64,000 nucleotides of DNA from contig NC_134082.1 of NCBI RefSeq assembly GCF_000715075.1, forward strand, positions 196,777,948 through 196,841,947, written 5' to 3'. Within the stretch, counting starts at the first letter, position 1; each line of letters begins with the position of its first letter. The DNA is from Nicotiana tabacum (lineage: Eukaryota > Streptophyta > Magnoliopsida > Solanales > Solanaceae). The position numbers and the translations under genes were made by a program. The notes beneath the pieces are model-generated. The model saw only the letters and a list, made by a program, of their open reading frames with translations. It searched no databases and had not been told where the DNA came from. Positions 11,201-22,334 of the stretch are shown here, in pieces.

Positions 11201-12288
11201 CTTCTACACAATGGTACAAGCGATTTGACGAGTTTATGTTGCAGCAAGGGTACAATAGAAGCAAATACGACATTGTGTGTATTTGCGCAAGCTTAAAGAT
11301 GGTTCCTTTGTATATCTTCTCCTATACGTTGATGATATGTTGATAGCTTCCAAGAATTCGAAAGAAATTGATAAATTGAAGAATCAACTGAAGAAGGAGT
11401 TCGAGATGAAGGATCTGGGTGAGGCAAAGAAAATTCTTGGCATGGAGATAATTAGAGATAGACGTTCAAAGAAACTCTGTTTATCTCAGAAAGAATATTT
11501 GAAGAGAGTACTACACCATTTTGGCATAGATGACAAGACTAAGCCAGTTAGTACTCCACTTGCTCCCATTTTAAGCTAAGTACTACTATATCGCCAATGG
11601 ATGAAGCTGAACGAGAGTATATGTCAAAGGTACCATACGCAAATGTTGTTGGTAGCTTGATGTATGCAATGGTTTGCACAAGGCCTGACATTTCACAAGC
11701 TGTTGGAGTTATTAGCAGATATATGCACAATCCAGGGAAGGAGCATTGGCAAGGTGTGAAGTGGATTCTACGGTATATTCTGTAGATATCGGGTTAGTTT
11801 TTGAGCAGGAATACAATCAATCTGTAGTTGGATATTGTGACTCAGATTTTGCGGGTGATCTGGACAAACGAAGATCAACTACTGGTTATGTGTTTACTTT
11901 TGCAAAAGCACCAGTTAGTTGGAAGTCTACTTTGCAGTCAACAGTTGCTTTGTCTACAACAGAGGCAGAGTACATGGCTATTACAGAGGCTGTGAAGGAG
12001 GCAATTTGGCTTCAAGGATTGCTAAAGGAGATTGGTGTTGAACAAAAAGGTATCACAATTTTTTGTGATAGTCAAAGTGCTATTCAATTAGCGAAGAACC
12101 AAGTTTATCATGCAAGGACGAAGCATATTGATGCTCGGTATCATTTCGTACGAGAAATCATAGAAGAAGGAGGAGTCACAGTGAAGAAAATTCATACTAC
12201 GAAGAATCCTGCTGATATGCTAACTAAGGTGGTGACTGCGATCAAGTTTCAACATTGTTTGGATTTGATCAACATTGTTGAACACTGA
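8287..12288 (+). pseudogene. gag-pol of TNT-like copia, broken
   Basis: ATG at 8287. Gag has a zinc knuckle CAFCREKGHWKKDCP (about 9036-9080). The protease active-site region reads DSTCSYHMCP (about 9211-9240), where DSGxS/DSGCS is usual. Next come the pre-integrase block and an integrase with DDFSRRVWV, TDNGGEYK and TPQQNGVAER (to about 10100), then RT with YVDDML near 11325 and RNase H with STTEAEYMA near 11960. Two in-frame TGA codons (9610-9612, 9802-9804) fall where the family has Trp (TGG). Reading frame shifts near 11265, 11565 and 11775. The zinc-knuckle and integrase cores are otherwise well kept, which fits a young insertion. Confidence 0.93.
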
Positions 12289-12354
12289 AGATTGAAGATG
12301 AAGACACAACCAAAATTTGTTATTGAGAGAGAATTGAAAATGTGGAATTTTGCC

Positions 12355-12366
12355 AAGGTGGAGATT
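12355..12366 (+). other. Polypurine tract before 3' LTR
   Basis: AAGGTGGAGATT immediately precedes the 3' LTR start TGTTGAAG. It is the expected plus-strand primer position for this copia lineage. Confidence 0.8.
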
Positions 12367-12720
12367 TGTTGAAGTTTGGCAAAATGCCAAAGTCCCACAT
12401 CGGTTGGGAGTTAAGTTTGGGGGGATTTTTCCCCTATAAAAGAAGGCCTAATGTTTAGGATTGAAACACACCTCTCATTTGCCTTCTCATCTGTTTAAGA
12501 CATTTGTATCTTCTCTCTTTAGTATTATTTCACTTGTATTTTTGGAGTGAAATAAAATATTGGTTGTGTCCGAGGAGTAGGCAAAATTAGCCGAACCTCG
12601 TAAATTCTAGTGTTCCCTTTATTGTTGCTTTATTGTCTTATTTATTATTTGGTGGCTGTCATAATTTTTGATATAATAGTTGTGACTTATTCACACTATA
12701 TACATTTGGCTTCCGCAACA
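12367..12720 (+). repeat. 3' LTR of TNT-like copia
   Basis: 354 bp, same length and ends as the 5' LTR. It is followed directly by the TTGAC target duplication at 12721-12725. TATA box at 12435-12441. Confidence 0.95.
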
Positions 12721-12725
12721 TTGAC

Positions 12726-13250
12726 AAGAAAGATAAATATTCTTCTTGGAGCTAAGCTTGATCTGGAACTATTTTCCGTCAAATTAATTAATATGCTAGG
12801 ACTACATACTTCATAGACAAAAAACATAAATATACCAAGGTTGGTTTTGAGGTCAATATTGGAGGGCCAATGGTTTTTTTTCTTTTTTGGTAGGGAGGGC
12901 CAAAAAGAATTGACGTATTTCTCTTAATAAAAAGTCATTGATTTTCTTCATAAATACCATTTAAAAAAGAAAAGGAAAACAAAATAAATGAGAAAAGACA
13001 GAGAATTTCGCCAACCGAGCAACAAGAATACTATTGACCAAACGTATCATTGCACTTGCATACTAATCAAACAGTAACTAGAGATCTGACTTACGAAATT
13101 TCGTGCTACAGCATTCAAATAACTTAAAAATCGGGAAAAAAGAACATAAAATATATGGTTCTCCTAGCTAGGTGCAATTTGAAGTCACAACTATATTATT
13201 TGTTCTAGTTCATAGAAATTAAACATACTACTATAGTTTTGCGTATTAAT
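12726..13250. other. Intergenic DNA downstream of the glycine-rich protein gene
   Basis: AT-rich with no convincing open frame or repeat. Its right part will contain the 3' UTR and polyadenylation site of the minus-strand gene ending at 13251. I could not fix that site. Confidence 0.5.
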
Positions 13251-13664
13251 TCAAGGCAGGTCATGTCCAATTGCTGCATCACCTCCTTCAGTTAGGTCAT
13301 GACCTGCACCAAGTTCAGCATTAGCATCAGGATTATTGCCACCATTGTCACCAATATTAAAGCCTCCTCCAATGCTGGAACCAAATCCAGTGCCAGCTCC
13401 AATGGTACTTGTTCCGCCACCTCCAATAAAAGGACCAAAACTACCTCCAAACCCACCAACACCTGCTCCTAAACCAAACGGAGGCCTTATTCCACCTCTA
13501 AGTCCACCAAAACCACCAAAAAATGGTGGTAAAGGGTGCCGAAAATATTCCTTCTGCTCATCTGCTGCTGATTTTGCCTCCATTAATGCTAGGTTCCTCG
13601 CGTTTGTAGGGTAAACAAGAACACTGGTGATCATAAGAACGATAATGAGAATCTTGGTTGCCAT
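13251..13664 (-). CDS. Secreted glycine-rich cell-wall-type protein
   Basis: A single-exon frame of 137 residues. Residues 1-22 form a signal peptide (MATKILIIVLMITSVLVYPTNA) with a probable cut before RNLALMEAK. A short charged linker follows, then a Gly/Phe-rich stretch (about residues 48-105) with GGFGG, GVGGFGG and IGGGGTST. The tail is acidic and non-glycine (DANAELGAGHDLTEGGDAAI, ending GHDLP). This layout fits plant 'putative cell wall protein'/GRP families that are exported to the apoplast. The ATG at 13664 is the first in frame after a TATA box at 13742-13749. Codon use is host-like, the frame is intact, and no transposon features overlap. The antisense proline-rich frame is a shadow. 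The exact family cannot be fixed by eye. Confidence 0.85.
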   Translation of the reverse strand: MATKILIIVLMITSVLVYPTNARNLALMEAKSAADEQKEYFRHPLPPFFGGFGGLRGGIRPPFGLGAGVGGFGGSFGPFIGGGGTSTIGAGTGFGSSIGGGFNIGDNGGNNPDANAELGAGHDLTEGGDAAIGHDLP

Positions 13665-13741
13665 TTTCGATCTGTAGTCGTATAAACTAAGAGAGAGAAA
13701 TTATGTTTTGAGTGTGAGAAATTTGGGTTTGTAACCTGAAG

Positions 13742-13749
13742 TTATATAG
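13742..13749 (-). promoter_or_regulatory. TATA box of glycine-rich protein gene
   Basis: Minus strand reads CCTATATAAC, about 80 bp upstream of the ATG at 13664, giving a short leader. Confidence 0.65.
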
Positions 13750-13759
13750 GTGTGGAGAA

Positions 13760-14466
13760 ATTGATACAATAATGAAGAATGTTAAAGGTAGGAACATCAG
13801 TAGCTCATGCATATAGTGCATACATTCATGTATTAGAGAAAGGAAAGAGAAGAAGCCAACTACATCGATCCTTTCATAAATATACCTTAATCAACACCTT
13901 CTCAATTTCATGATCAACCTAAGTCTAACACACAGCAAACAAATTACAACTTAACATTCAATTTTTAGGAAGATAGCTAGTCATGGATTCATCATATATA
14001 GTGAAAATACTAGTACTTGTCACATTCTTTGTTACGTAAAGTATTACGTACAATATTTTTGCTAGACCAATTATTAATAGAGAAAGACAGAAGAAAGTAT
14101 AGTAGAGAGACGTCAAACTTTTCCGGTGGCAGACCGCGGTCAACTTGTTTTAGTTTACATATATCAAGACATTTTGCTTCTTAGCTATTAATAAGTCTAG
14201 AATTATGCTGAGACGTAACCATAAGAATGAAGCTTACGTGCATAATATGAATTTGAAACAAGTCTCAGGTAGATTAGAAAACTGATTTAAGTACAAATTG
14301 AGTTCTAGCCCAGCTCGGTAGTTTGATTCCACTTACAAAACAAAAAGGTTAATTACTTCCTTGGATTAGTCCACAAAAAAAGTGATCAAAGAGAGTCAAA
14401 TAAGGATTAAAAGAGTTTTTTTTCTCTCTCCCTTTCTCTTCAGGGATTAGAACAGACCAAAAGATT
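13760..14466. other. Intergenic region between the two host genes
   Basis: Holds the upstream region of the glycine-rich gene and the 3' flank of the GARP gene. No open frame that reads as protein and no transposon end seen. Confidence 0.55.
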
Positions 14467-17212
14467 CTAAGCAAGGGTGAGGTCAAGAGAGAGATTATTG
14501 ACATCAAAACTGGTAGATGGCTCTAAAGACATGGTGCTACTGGAGAAATCTTCCTCTTCTGCAGATGGACTCTTATTTGACAAACTGCTAGCTTCTCCTA
14601 CCACTTTATTCCCGTTGCCAGTATCCTGCCAAAAGCAGAAGAAATCTAGTAATTAGTTAAGTGGTCATAGGTACCAATCCTATCATGCTTCCAAATTATT
14701 GTATCAAGTTAATCAAAGAATTATAACATATAAAAAGCCAAAGATTTCGTTAGTTACTTGAACACTGCAGCCATTGAAGAAATCCCTGAACATGGTGCAA
14801 TTATTAGACTTTCCTTCCAATTCCATCATCTTATTTTCCATGGTCTCTTGCATATGTTTCCTGTTCAATTATTGTTTATGCGTAACCAAGAAAAAAAATG
14901 GACCTAATTAAGCAAGAGTTTTCACACGGATTCACACAATAATCTATATAATTTGACATATGACTGTTATAATCGGTTGTCCGTCTTATTTTTGTCATTT
15001 TAATAATTCCACCTATTAAGGACAGCTTGCCAGTTATTCCAGTAATTATTGTGTACTTGAAAAATTAAACGAATTCATAGAAGGAAAAAAAAAGAAGATT
15101 TGACTGTCAAGAAGAGATGTGGTGGGATGGAAGAGATCCCTCCGCTTTTATAACCAAAGGTCTCGAATCATGAGAATGAATTTGTCGTAAAGAGTGTTTT
15201 CCCTTACGCGGCACGACTCCAAATTAGCCAGATCAGACCAATGGGTACCGAATGGTTTAAAAAAAAGACATTGAGAAGTTAATTAGACGAACCAAGGAGG
15301 AGGCAAAATAGTAGGCGCAGAGGCAAAGTCCGCATAGTTACTGCATGTTACTGTACTCGACGAATGGGCATCAAACAAGGCTTTGTCATAATAGTAGTGA
15401 TGATAATTCATTTGCTCTGGACCATCCATTCTATTCCTTTTACTCCCATTTGCGGCTTCTGCTTCAGCTGCAACAAAACAAAAATATTAAAGTCAAATGA
15501 ATTATTATTAAACAAAAATATATTTGAATATGATCTTACCTCTCTCATATTTAATTCCTGAATTTATGCAGATTCTTACTTTCTAGATTTCGTTCTATAT
15601 GATGTTTACTTATTTTCACACTTGGGTATAACGTTTTCAAGATAAATGCCAAACTACTGTTCCCCATACATCAACATTAAATACAGACTTTATTTATACC
15701 CTGGGAAAGAATTTCCATTCATATTCAGAAAACAGGAAATTATTATTTAAAATGGATATTATATTGGTTTTCAAAGTAAATGTTTTATTTTTAAGTAAAT
15801 GCACTAATTCAATTTTCACTCGTTTGGACTTAACTCGTACCATATATATGCGTTAAAAAAAAAGTCAAAGAAGAAGAAAGTATATATGGAATAAGAGTCA
15901 TTCACCCAAACACATTAATTTCAAATTCTGAATTCGCATTCTATTATATGAACACTTTCGTTATGCAACGACCACCACATTGGCTATGTCTTGCACATAT
16001 TTTAACTCTTCAAAATAAATTCTACCCAAATCAAAAACGATGAAAATGGGAATTAAAGGGAATTCTCAATTTTGGCCTTGCTAGCCAACAGTCATATACT
16101 ACTACGAGTTCTAAGGGCCTTGCGCTTTCAGTAACTACTAAAAGGCGTTATCCTATGGAATATAACTGGAGTGAGCAAAGCACAAATAAGGGTCAAATAA
16201 AACATCAAAAGATTCCTAAAATGGAATTCTCTATCTTTTCTTGATTGCATCATTAGTCACTATTTTAATTACTTTTAGTATTATTTAATGATGGATAAGA
16301 CGTATGGTATTCAATTGACTCTGTTTCTTTGGATTATAAAATCAAGCTTCAAGCCAGTCAAGCCTTTAAATTCTTCCGTTTAAGGACTATAAATTTTATA
16401 GAAGAAGCCCAAATAAAAGATAAGTTAATTTTTGCCGAACTCCTTCACATATATACTACGACATACACAAACATAAAAAGTACAAGGAAACTTGAGTTTG
16501 ATCCAAAGTTGTAAATCCATACCTTGTATCATCTGTTCATGCTTCATGCTTCTGTACATCTACTCATATCAAAATAAATCTTAAAATTAACTACATAAAC
16601 AAAACAAAATAGAGAAAACAAAAAAGGGACAAAACATGCATTTCCAAAGTTTTCTTTAAGAAAGCTTTCTCTCTAACCTGAAGGTGACTCTTTACGTGAG
16701 ATATGGTCAGGCCTTTCACATCCATTAATTGTAGCACCATCTTTGGAGTTGCTCCTAAATTAAATACAACAATCAAAAAATAATAGCCAAGAATATTTAG
16801 AAACGTAACTAGCTCTTTTCCTAGCTACCTAATGGATACTTTTCTCCTTAACTTATCATTGGTCCACTCCCCTTTTTAAAGAATAATGTAAAAATTTTCT
16901 TAAGAAGGAAAAAACTGACCCCTTTTCATGCACTTCTATATATAGCTAGTTCATTCAATGCATGTAATTTTCATGCAAGAAAAGGGAAAAAAGAGAGAGA
17001 GGTGGCGTACGATCTTCTCCACCAAGTCTCTCAACAGCATGCACAAAGCTGCGATGAAGATCTCGTGTCCACCGAAGTCTCGGCATTTTGGATCTAACAT
17101 ATGGTCTTACCCCTCCAGATTTATTGCTATGATCTTTTAAGTTATTTTCAATGGATAAAGAAGGAAAACTTTGTGAAGAACTTTCAGATAATTCTAGCGG
17201 CTGTTTCATCAT
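14467..17212 (-). CDS. GARP/G2-like MYB-related transcription factor with C-terminal EAR motif, six exons
   Basis: Exons read by eye on the minus strand: 17212-17011, 16754-16678, 16559-16523, 15467-15293, 14860-14758, 14625-14467. All five introns are GT..AG and the exon lengths sum to 753 bp, an exact 250-residue protein plus stop. The DNA-binding GARP domain spans about residues 44-96: PRLRWTRDLHRSFVHAVERL in exon 1, then TPKMVLQLMDVKGLTISHVK and SHLQMYRSMK in exons 2-3. It has the SHLQMYR end typical of the MOF1/At2g40260-like subgroup rather than KANADI. The last residues are LSLDLTLA; LxLxL is the EAR motif that recruits TOPLESS-type co-repressors, so a nuclear repressor is likely. No lesions seen. 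The largest intron is 1055 bp. Subgroup naming is by eye. Confidence 0.92.
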
Positions 17213-17260
17213 GGTAAAAAGGAGGAGTTGGGAAGATGTAGGTAGGCTGGGGAAAGGAGT

Positions 17261-17268
17261 TATATATG
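17261..17268 (-). promoter_or_regulatory. Candidate TATA box of the GARP gene
   Basis: Minus strand reads CATATATA about 50 bp upstream of the ATG at 17212, implying a very short 5' UTR. A more distal start is possible. Confidence 0.45.
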
Positions 17269-17269
17269 G

Positions 17270-17958
17270 TCTATGCTACAACAAAAGAGAATAAATATTT
17301 GTGAGTCTGTTGTCATATTTTGTCTACTTCTACAGGCTTTAAGAAGATAGAATTTCTTACAAAAATTTGAGTTCTTAGAGAGTTTAATTTAGTCCACTGA
17401 ATTTTTGATTATGAAGCTGAAAATATTTCACGGAATTTCAGGAACTCTAGTGAGATATTCAACCATCGCACTCATTATTGTATGAAAATAGTGTGAGAGT
17501 ACTAGAAGAAAATGAAAAAGGAAAGAAATAGTTCCGCAGAAAAGATTCTAATATATTGATGATAGTGTTATTTTTCAGGACATTCGTTTGTTTGAAGTCA
17601 GTATCAAAACATTCTTGTGCCCTCATATGAGATATATCTACCAAGAAATCAGAAGGGGTATTAATGACTATTCACTGGCTGCTGGTTGTTTAACTTAGTA
17701 ATGATCGACCTCATAAGACTTGCTAAAAGACAAGTATGAGAAAACCTCTTTTGGCATTTGGTGAGGCCTTCTGAAGTCAGTTACGAAAAATTAAGACTTG
17801 CAAGCGTGTATACAAGTGTTTGTTTCTAAGGTTTTAATATAGCTTTAATTTCTGAGCATGACTTGTTATCTCCTCTTTCCTCTTGCCTCTTGGTGCGTTC
17901 TGAATTCTTAACTCTGCCTAGTCTCTATTACTATATTTTTGGTAAAGATAATTTGACT
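17270..17958. other. Upstream region of the GARP gene, no gene seen
   Basis: AT-rich. Short open frames (17459-17644 minus, 17863-18075 plus) do not read as proteins. Likely contains the promoter of the minus-strand gene. Confidence 0.5.
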
Positions 17959-17966
17959 GTTACACT

Positions 17967-18347
17967 TGGGGGCGCAAAAAGGTTAAAAGAAAAAAATAGG
18001 TTGAATAATGAACTTTTTAAAAACGGATCAATTATGGATAAAAATCATATTCTTCATTTAGAAAAAAATGAATAACCAATGGATAATTAATGAGTTTAAC
18101 TTTTATATTTTTAAAACCTCAAATTGGGGATTCTTCAAGTTTGGGAGACTAGAAATTCTCCCAAAAGTGATCATATTCATGTAGCCATGGAGGCATGGAT
18201 AATATGGTTATCCATATTATCCGCATGTTAACTTTTTTTTTTTTATCCATATTAAATATGTGTCGGGTCGGATAATTTATTCGTTTTTTCATTACCCGTT
18301 TTCGACCCGTCTCATATCCTTCCCGACCTTCCTAAGTGCCACCCTTA
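17967..18347. mobile_element. Non-autonomous hAT element (MITE), 381 bp
   Basis: Flanked by an exact 8-bp target duplication GTTACACT (17959-17966 and 18348-18355), the size made by hAT transposases. Ends are imperfect inverted repeats: left TGGGGGCGCAAAAAGG, right (complement) TAAGGGTGGCACTTAGG, matching the common TAGGGGTGGCAA hAT terminus. The interior has GGATAAT/ATTATCC inverted motifs and no coding capacity. Confidence 0.8.
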
Positions 18348-18408
18348 GTTACACTTGTAATAACAAAATTTAAAACCCTTAGTTACACTTGTAATAACAA
18401 AATTTAAA
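18341..18408. repeat. Perfect 34-bp tandem duplication overlapping the hAT end
   Basis: ACCCTTAGTTACACTTGTAA plus the following TAACAAAATTTAAA occurs at 18341-18374 and again, identically, at 18375-18408. The unit takes in the last 7 bp of the hAT element, its target duplication and flank, so it arose after insertion. Confidence 0.9.
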
Positions 18409-20505
18409 AAGTGCAAAACGTCATACTAACTCTAAAGTTTGAATTACTCAAATATTTGTATAGTTATCATATTATCTCGAAAATGTGTTTCTAATTAAAC
18501 TAGATCAAGAAAAGAACTTGTATGAAGAACGTCGGGGATTTTTTCAAGTTTAAATTCCAATGTTAGGATATAGAAGTCAAGTGTTGGTACTAAACTTCCA
18601 AAATGGTACTAGTATATATAGTTAATTAGCTTATTTAACCTTTAATAATTTATTGTTTGATTCCCACGGGGACAATCCAATAACCAAAAGACAATAAGTG
18701 GAACCACTTGTACGAGTTTAAATTAAGATTTGAACCTTTTGTTTACTTAGGCAGTTCTTCCTCTGTATGCTATATATAAACATAAATAGACCGATAAAGT
18801 AGGAGCTACTTTAATTAGAACTGCTTTGGATGTTACTAGCTTGGATAACTATGCTACTATTAACACCTCTTTCATAATGATAAAATATTACTTATATACT
18901 AATATTTTCTTTTTTAGAAAAACAAAAAAACGCACAAGAGTAACCTTCCTTGTTGGGAAGTTGGCAGAGATAATTTAATTAGCTTTATTTTATGAACAAG
19001 AATGATGAGTAGTGAAATGAGGCCGAATAAGGAAAAGATGAGGCTGACATAGGCAAATGTATGTCCTCAAGGAAACATACCAAATCTCCCACAATTCTCT
19101 AATTCCGCTTTCCGGAGACCATGACCCCCTCTCATCTGTATAGTTAGCTTTACTTTTATTTTATATTTTATTTTTGCTCTCAGACATTATTTACGTTACT
19201 CTGGCTAGACAGAGCCAATGAATATTGACGTGCGATGACACATTCAAAAGTTTCTTTATATGTGGCTCATTCGTGATAACTACTTCAAATGAATAAGGAG
19301 ACCGTTCATTAAGATTTTAACATACCAAAATATATTCGTGGTATTTTTAAACGAGGACACGTTAAACTATTCACGTCATTATTGTCCGGACTTTGGATAT
19401 GATCTTATAATTTGTGGGGTGGGTGCAAAAATTCTAAATGTCTTACGTTGGCAGTATGGTGGAAAGGATGGAATTTGAGAGAAATCCATTCCCAAATTCC
19501 ATTCACGGCCAAAGATATGGCCGAATGTAGCCAAAATATGGTACGTATGTGGACAAAAAATTAGGGATGAAAACGGGAATGGAGTGGTTTTAGAAAATAG
19601 GGGGAATATTCTCTTCAAGGACTAATTGGCAGAGACATGGACAAGTGTTTGGAATAATTCATAAGCATGAATAATAGACACTCGAGAAATTTGAGAATTT
19701 TCGCATTGCTTTTGGTTCTTTTTTTCTTTTTATCGTTATTATTAGAGTTGTTTGAATTATGGGAAAGAAGCCAAATGGAGGAGTAGACGTCTAGCTGGGT
19801 GGAAAGTGTGAACAGAAAAGCAGATTTTTGAATGAACGAACGCAGAGAATGAGAAAAGCCAACTTAGCCATGATTTCAGGCGAGAGAATACATATATGCT
19901 AGCTAACGTTAACTTGAAAATCTTTAAAGACCCTCTGCACGTACTTCTTTCACAAGTTCCAAAGTAATTTTAGATGACCAAGTTGCAAAAGAATACATCT
20001 ATTTATAATTTGTTTAACCGAGCTCCGATCCTGTATGAATACGGAATACTTTCTGTACCAATTTTCCAAGCCTCTATTTAATTCCTTTTCATATTTGCGA
20101 TTATGATTCCTTTGCATGTCACCCGAATAAAAAAGGAGTTAAACTTTTATGTACTGCTAGTGAAAGAAAAAAGGTTTCTCACCGTGAAGCCATACAAAAG
20201 CAAATTACAGGTCATTCGTTTTCTAGCAATTATTAATTGACAACCTGCAAAAGATAGTAAATGAACGGAGAGGTCGTTTGGCTGAACAAATTAGAAGTAT
20301 TTGATAGTCATCAATAGTTAAAAAAATACTTTTTAAGTGCTAAAACTAACTTTATAAATAAAAAGATAAGTGTTAATTAAACTAACAATAATCCCTTGGT
20401 ATATTTGGTTTTATTAAAATGCTTTAAACTTGTTTGCAAAAAAATCTAAATTAGAATATTTTTATACGGAAAATGATGGATGACAGAAATGGAATGGAAT
20501 GCGAG
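18409..20505. other. Intergenic AT-rich DNA
   Basis: No supported gene. The longest frame, 79 codons on minus at 19379-19618, has no recognisable motif. Possible decayed MITE-like text near 20270-20480 (GGTCGTTTGGCTG...), not provable without a family alignment. Confidence 0.5.
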
Positions 20506-20660
20506 TAGGGATGGGCATTCGGGCAGTTCGGATTGTATATGAGAATTTCGGTTTTCAGATTGAAGAAATGACAATCCAAATCCAATCCAAATAAGTTCGG
20601 ATTGGATAAGATATTTTTAGTTAGGTTTCGGATTAATCGGTTTGGATATTATGAATTTTC
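20506..20660 (+). mobile_element. Possible hAT-like MITE fragment
   Basis: Begins TAGGGATGGGCATTCGG, the form of a common plant hAT terminus, followed by repeated TTCGGATT/AATCCAAA text in both orientations. No second terminus or target duplication found, so it is a fragment or a chance likeness. Confidence 0.3.
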
Positions 20661-20909
20661 AATTTTGAGCGTATAAGTTGAGATGTTTCATACTTTACAA
20701 AAATGAATATCCAAATGAAGTATTCACGTTAAATTGCCTGAAAAAGTCCTCATTCTTGCCGTAATCATCCAAATAAAATATTCAAGTAATGAAATTATTA
20801 TTAAAACAAATACAATGAAGACATTAATATGACCGATAAGAAGTAGCAATAGTAAAATCTTGTCCAAATAGAAAGTATTCTGATAGTAACTTAGTAATTA
20901 GTATTGAAT

Positions 20910-21454
20910 ATATGAGATAATATCTAACGGGTAGAGTATTAAACTTATTACTTATTAGCAGAGGAAGCTTGGAGAAGAAATTTCTGGAATTGAAGAGTAG
21001 CTCAAAATGAGCTAATTGAGGACAAGACTACCGACTATATACACCTCTAACTAACAATTAGTAATCACTAAGTAACTAAAATAACTCTAACACACCCTAA
21101 CTTCTAACATGTACAATTAGGTCCTCATATCTTACTAACTTCCAAACTCTATACACTTAACTATAAATTCCAATACTCCCCCTCAAGCTGAAGGGTGTGA
21201 AATATTTAACACACCAAGCTTGCTAAGTAGAAACTGATGCTAAGGTGATGCCAATCCTTTAATGGGTATGTCTGCCTGTTGATTTCGTGTAGATACATAT
21301 TATGTTTGTAGCATTTCTTGCTTAAGCTTCTCCCTGATGACAATCTATTTTAATATGTTTTATTCGTTCATGAAAGATGGGATTAGCAGCTATTTGAATT
21401 GCTGCCTTACTGTCTGAGAATAGGATAACTGGTTGATGGATTGGGGTCCCTAGT
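20910..21454 (-). mobile_element. Old copia element, 3' LTR and RNase H end (left part)
   Basis: Minus strand from 21454 leftwards reads GTPIHQPVILFSDSKAAIQI and further RNase H text (AANPIFHER) to about 21300, then a decayed tail. A purine tract AGCTTGAGGGGGAG (about 21176-21189) precedes an LTR starting at about 21175 and running to about 20910 (left end uncertain). The protein is cut at 21454 by copia B and resumes at 34460: the residues on each side join as ..LFAELG then TPIHQ.., which shows they were once one gene. This is the oldest layer of the right-hand nest. Its 5' part is outside the window. Confidence 0.8.
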
Positions 21455-22278
21455 TGTTAAGTTAAATTCAAAGGTATCAATAATGACAATGTTCACTTAC
21501 ATGTTTTGCAGGAATCATCAAAAGAAAAGAAATCCAATGAGAAGTTGTCCAATGATTGCTAAATTAATGGACAAGAAGAAGGAATCAAAAATCAGCCGAT
21601 CCATTCGGCCTCAATCAAGGAAATCAGATTACAAATCAAGGAGCTATTGCCAACAAATATTCGGTATCCTTAATTAAGCTCAATCAAAGGCTTGATTGTC
21701 TCGTGAATAAAAGCTGTGACAAGGAAAGTCATGATTGAATCCGGCCCTTCCCAAGAGCAGGATTCGAAGAGGCACCCCTTCGGTCAAATCCTTTTAAATA
21801 TCTTGTGCCTCTATTTTTGGTCAAGGCTCAACGACTCTTTCCTCTTCTATAAGAAGTTTTCTAAGATCAAAGAAGACTTGCTCAACTACACACATTGTTT
21901 TCTAAGTCTCTCTACTTCTTAGCCTAAACATTGTAATCCTTAGTTTGCTAGTGTCTCAAAAGATAGGAAAGTTAGAACACAAAAGTGAGTTGTGTCACTA
22001 TTCAAAATTCATTATTGTTGTACTTCGTTGGTGGTGAACTAATCAAAACCATCTGTATTGTAATACTTTCAAGATCTAAAGCGAACCCTTGTGACCCAAG
22101 GGAAACTGGATGTAAGTACCATACCGGTATCGAACCAATATAAAATCAATGTGTGTCATTTTCTTTCCATTTACTGTTGTCTTACATTCTGCTCTCAATC
22201 TAGTCAACTAAATTCATCGTTGGTAGACTAATTTTCAATAGACCACAATTTATCCCCCCCTCCCCCAATTTACTTTCA
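21455..22278 (+). repeat. 5' LTR of copia B
   Basis: Starts TGTTAAGTTAAATTC and ends TACTTTCA. From 21766 on it matches the truncated 3' copy at 33963-34459 closely. Followed by a primer site. Confidence 0.85.
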
Positions 22279-22280
22279 AT

Positions 22281-22292
22281 TGGTATCAAAGC
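22281..22292 (+). other. Primer-binding site of copia B
   Basis: TGGTATCAAAGC, initiator-Met-tRNA type with one change from TGGTATCAGAGC. Confidence 0.8.
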
Positions 22293-22334
22293 AAGGCTTA
22301 CAAACTTTGCTTAACAACTAGTGAGGAAAAGATC

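Larger units (their letters stand above)
7725..12720 (+). mobile_element. Complete Ty1/copia LTR retrotransposon (Tork/TNT-like)
   Basis: A 4996-bp unit with two 354-bp LTRs (7725-8078, 12367-12720) flanked by an exact 5-bp target duplication, TTGAC (7720-7724 and 12721-12725). The primer site is complementary to initiator tRNA-Met and there is a purine tract before the 3' LTR. I count eight mismatches between the LTRs (about 2.3%), so insertion is fairly recent. Domain order is gag-protease-integrase-RT-RNase H, as in copia. Wording in integrase and RNase H resembles the TNT 1-94 group, an assignment made by eye. Stops and frameshifts show this copy cannot move on its own. Confidence 0.95.

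Noticed and set aside
13336..13614. Plus-strand proline-rich open frame of 92 codons
   Set aside because: Exact antisense of the glycine-rich gene (Gly codons read as Pro). It lacks a signal peptide and promoter.
17863..18075. 70-codon plus frame upstream of the GARP gene
   Set aside because: Runs into the hAT element, has no conserved motif and the codon content is that of AT-rich spacer.
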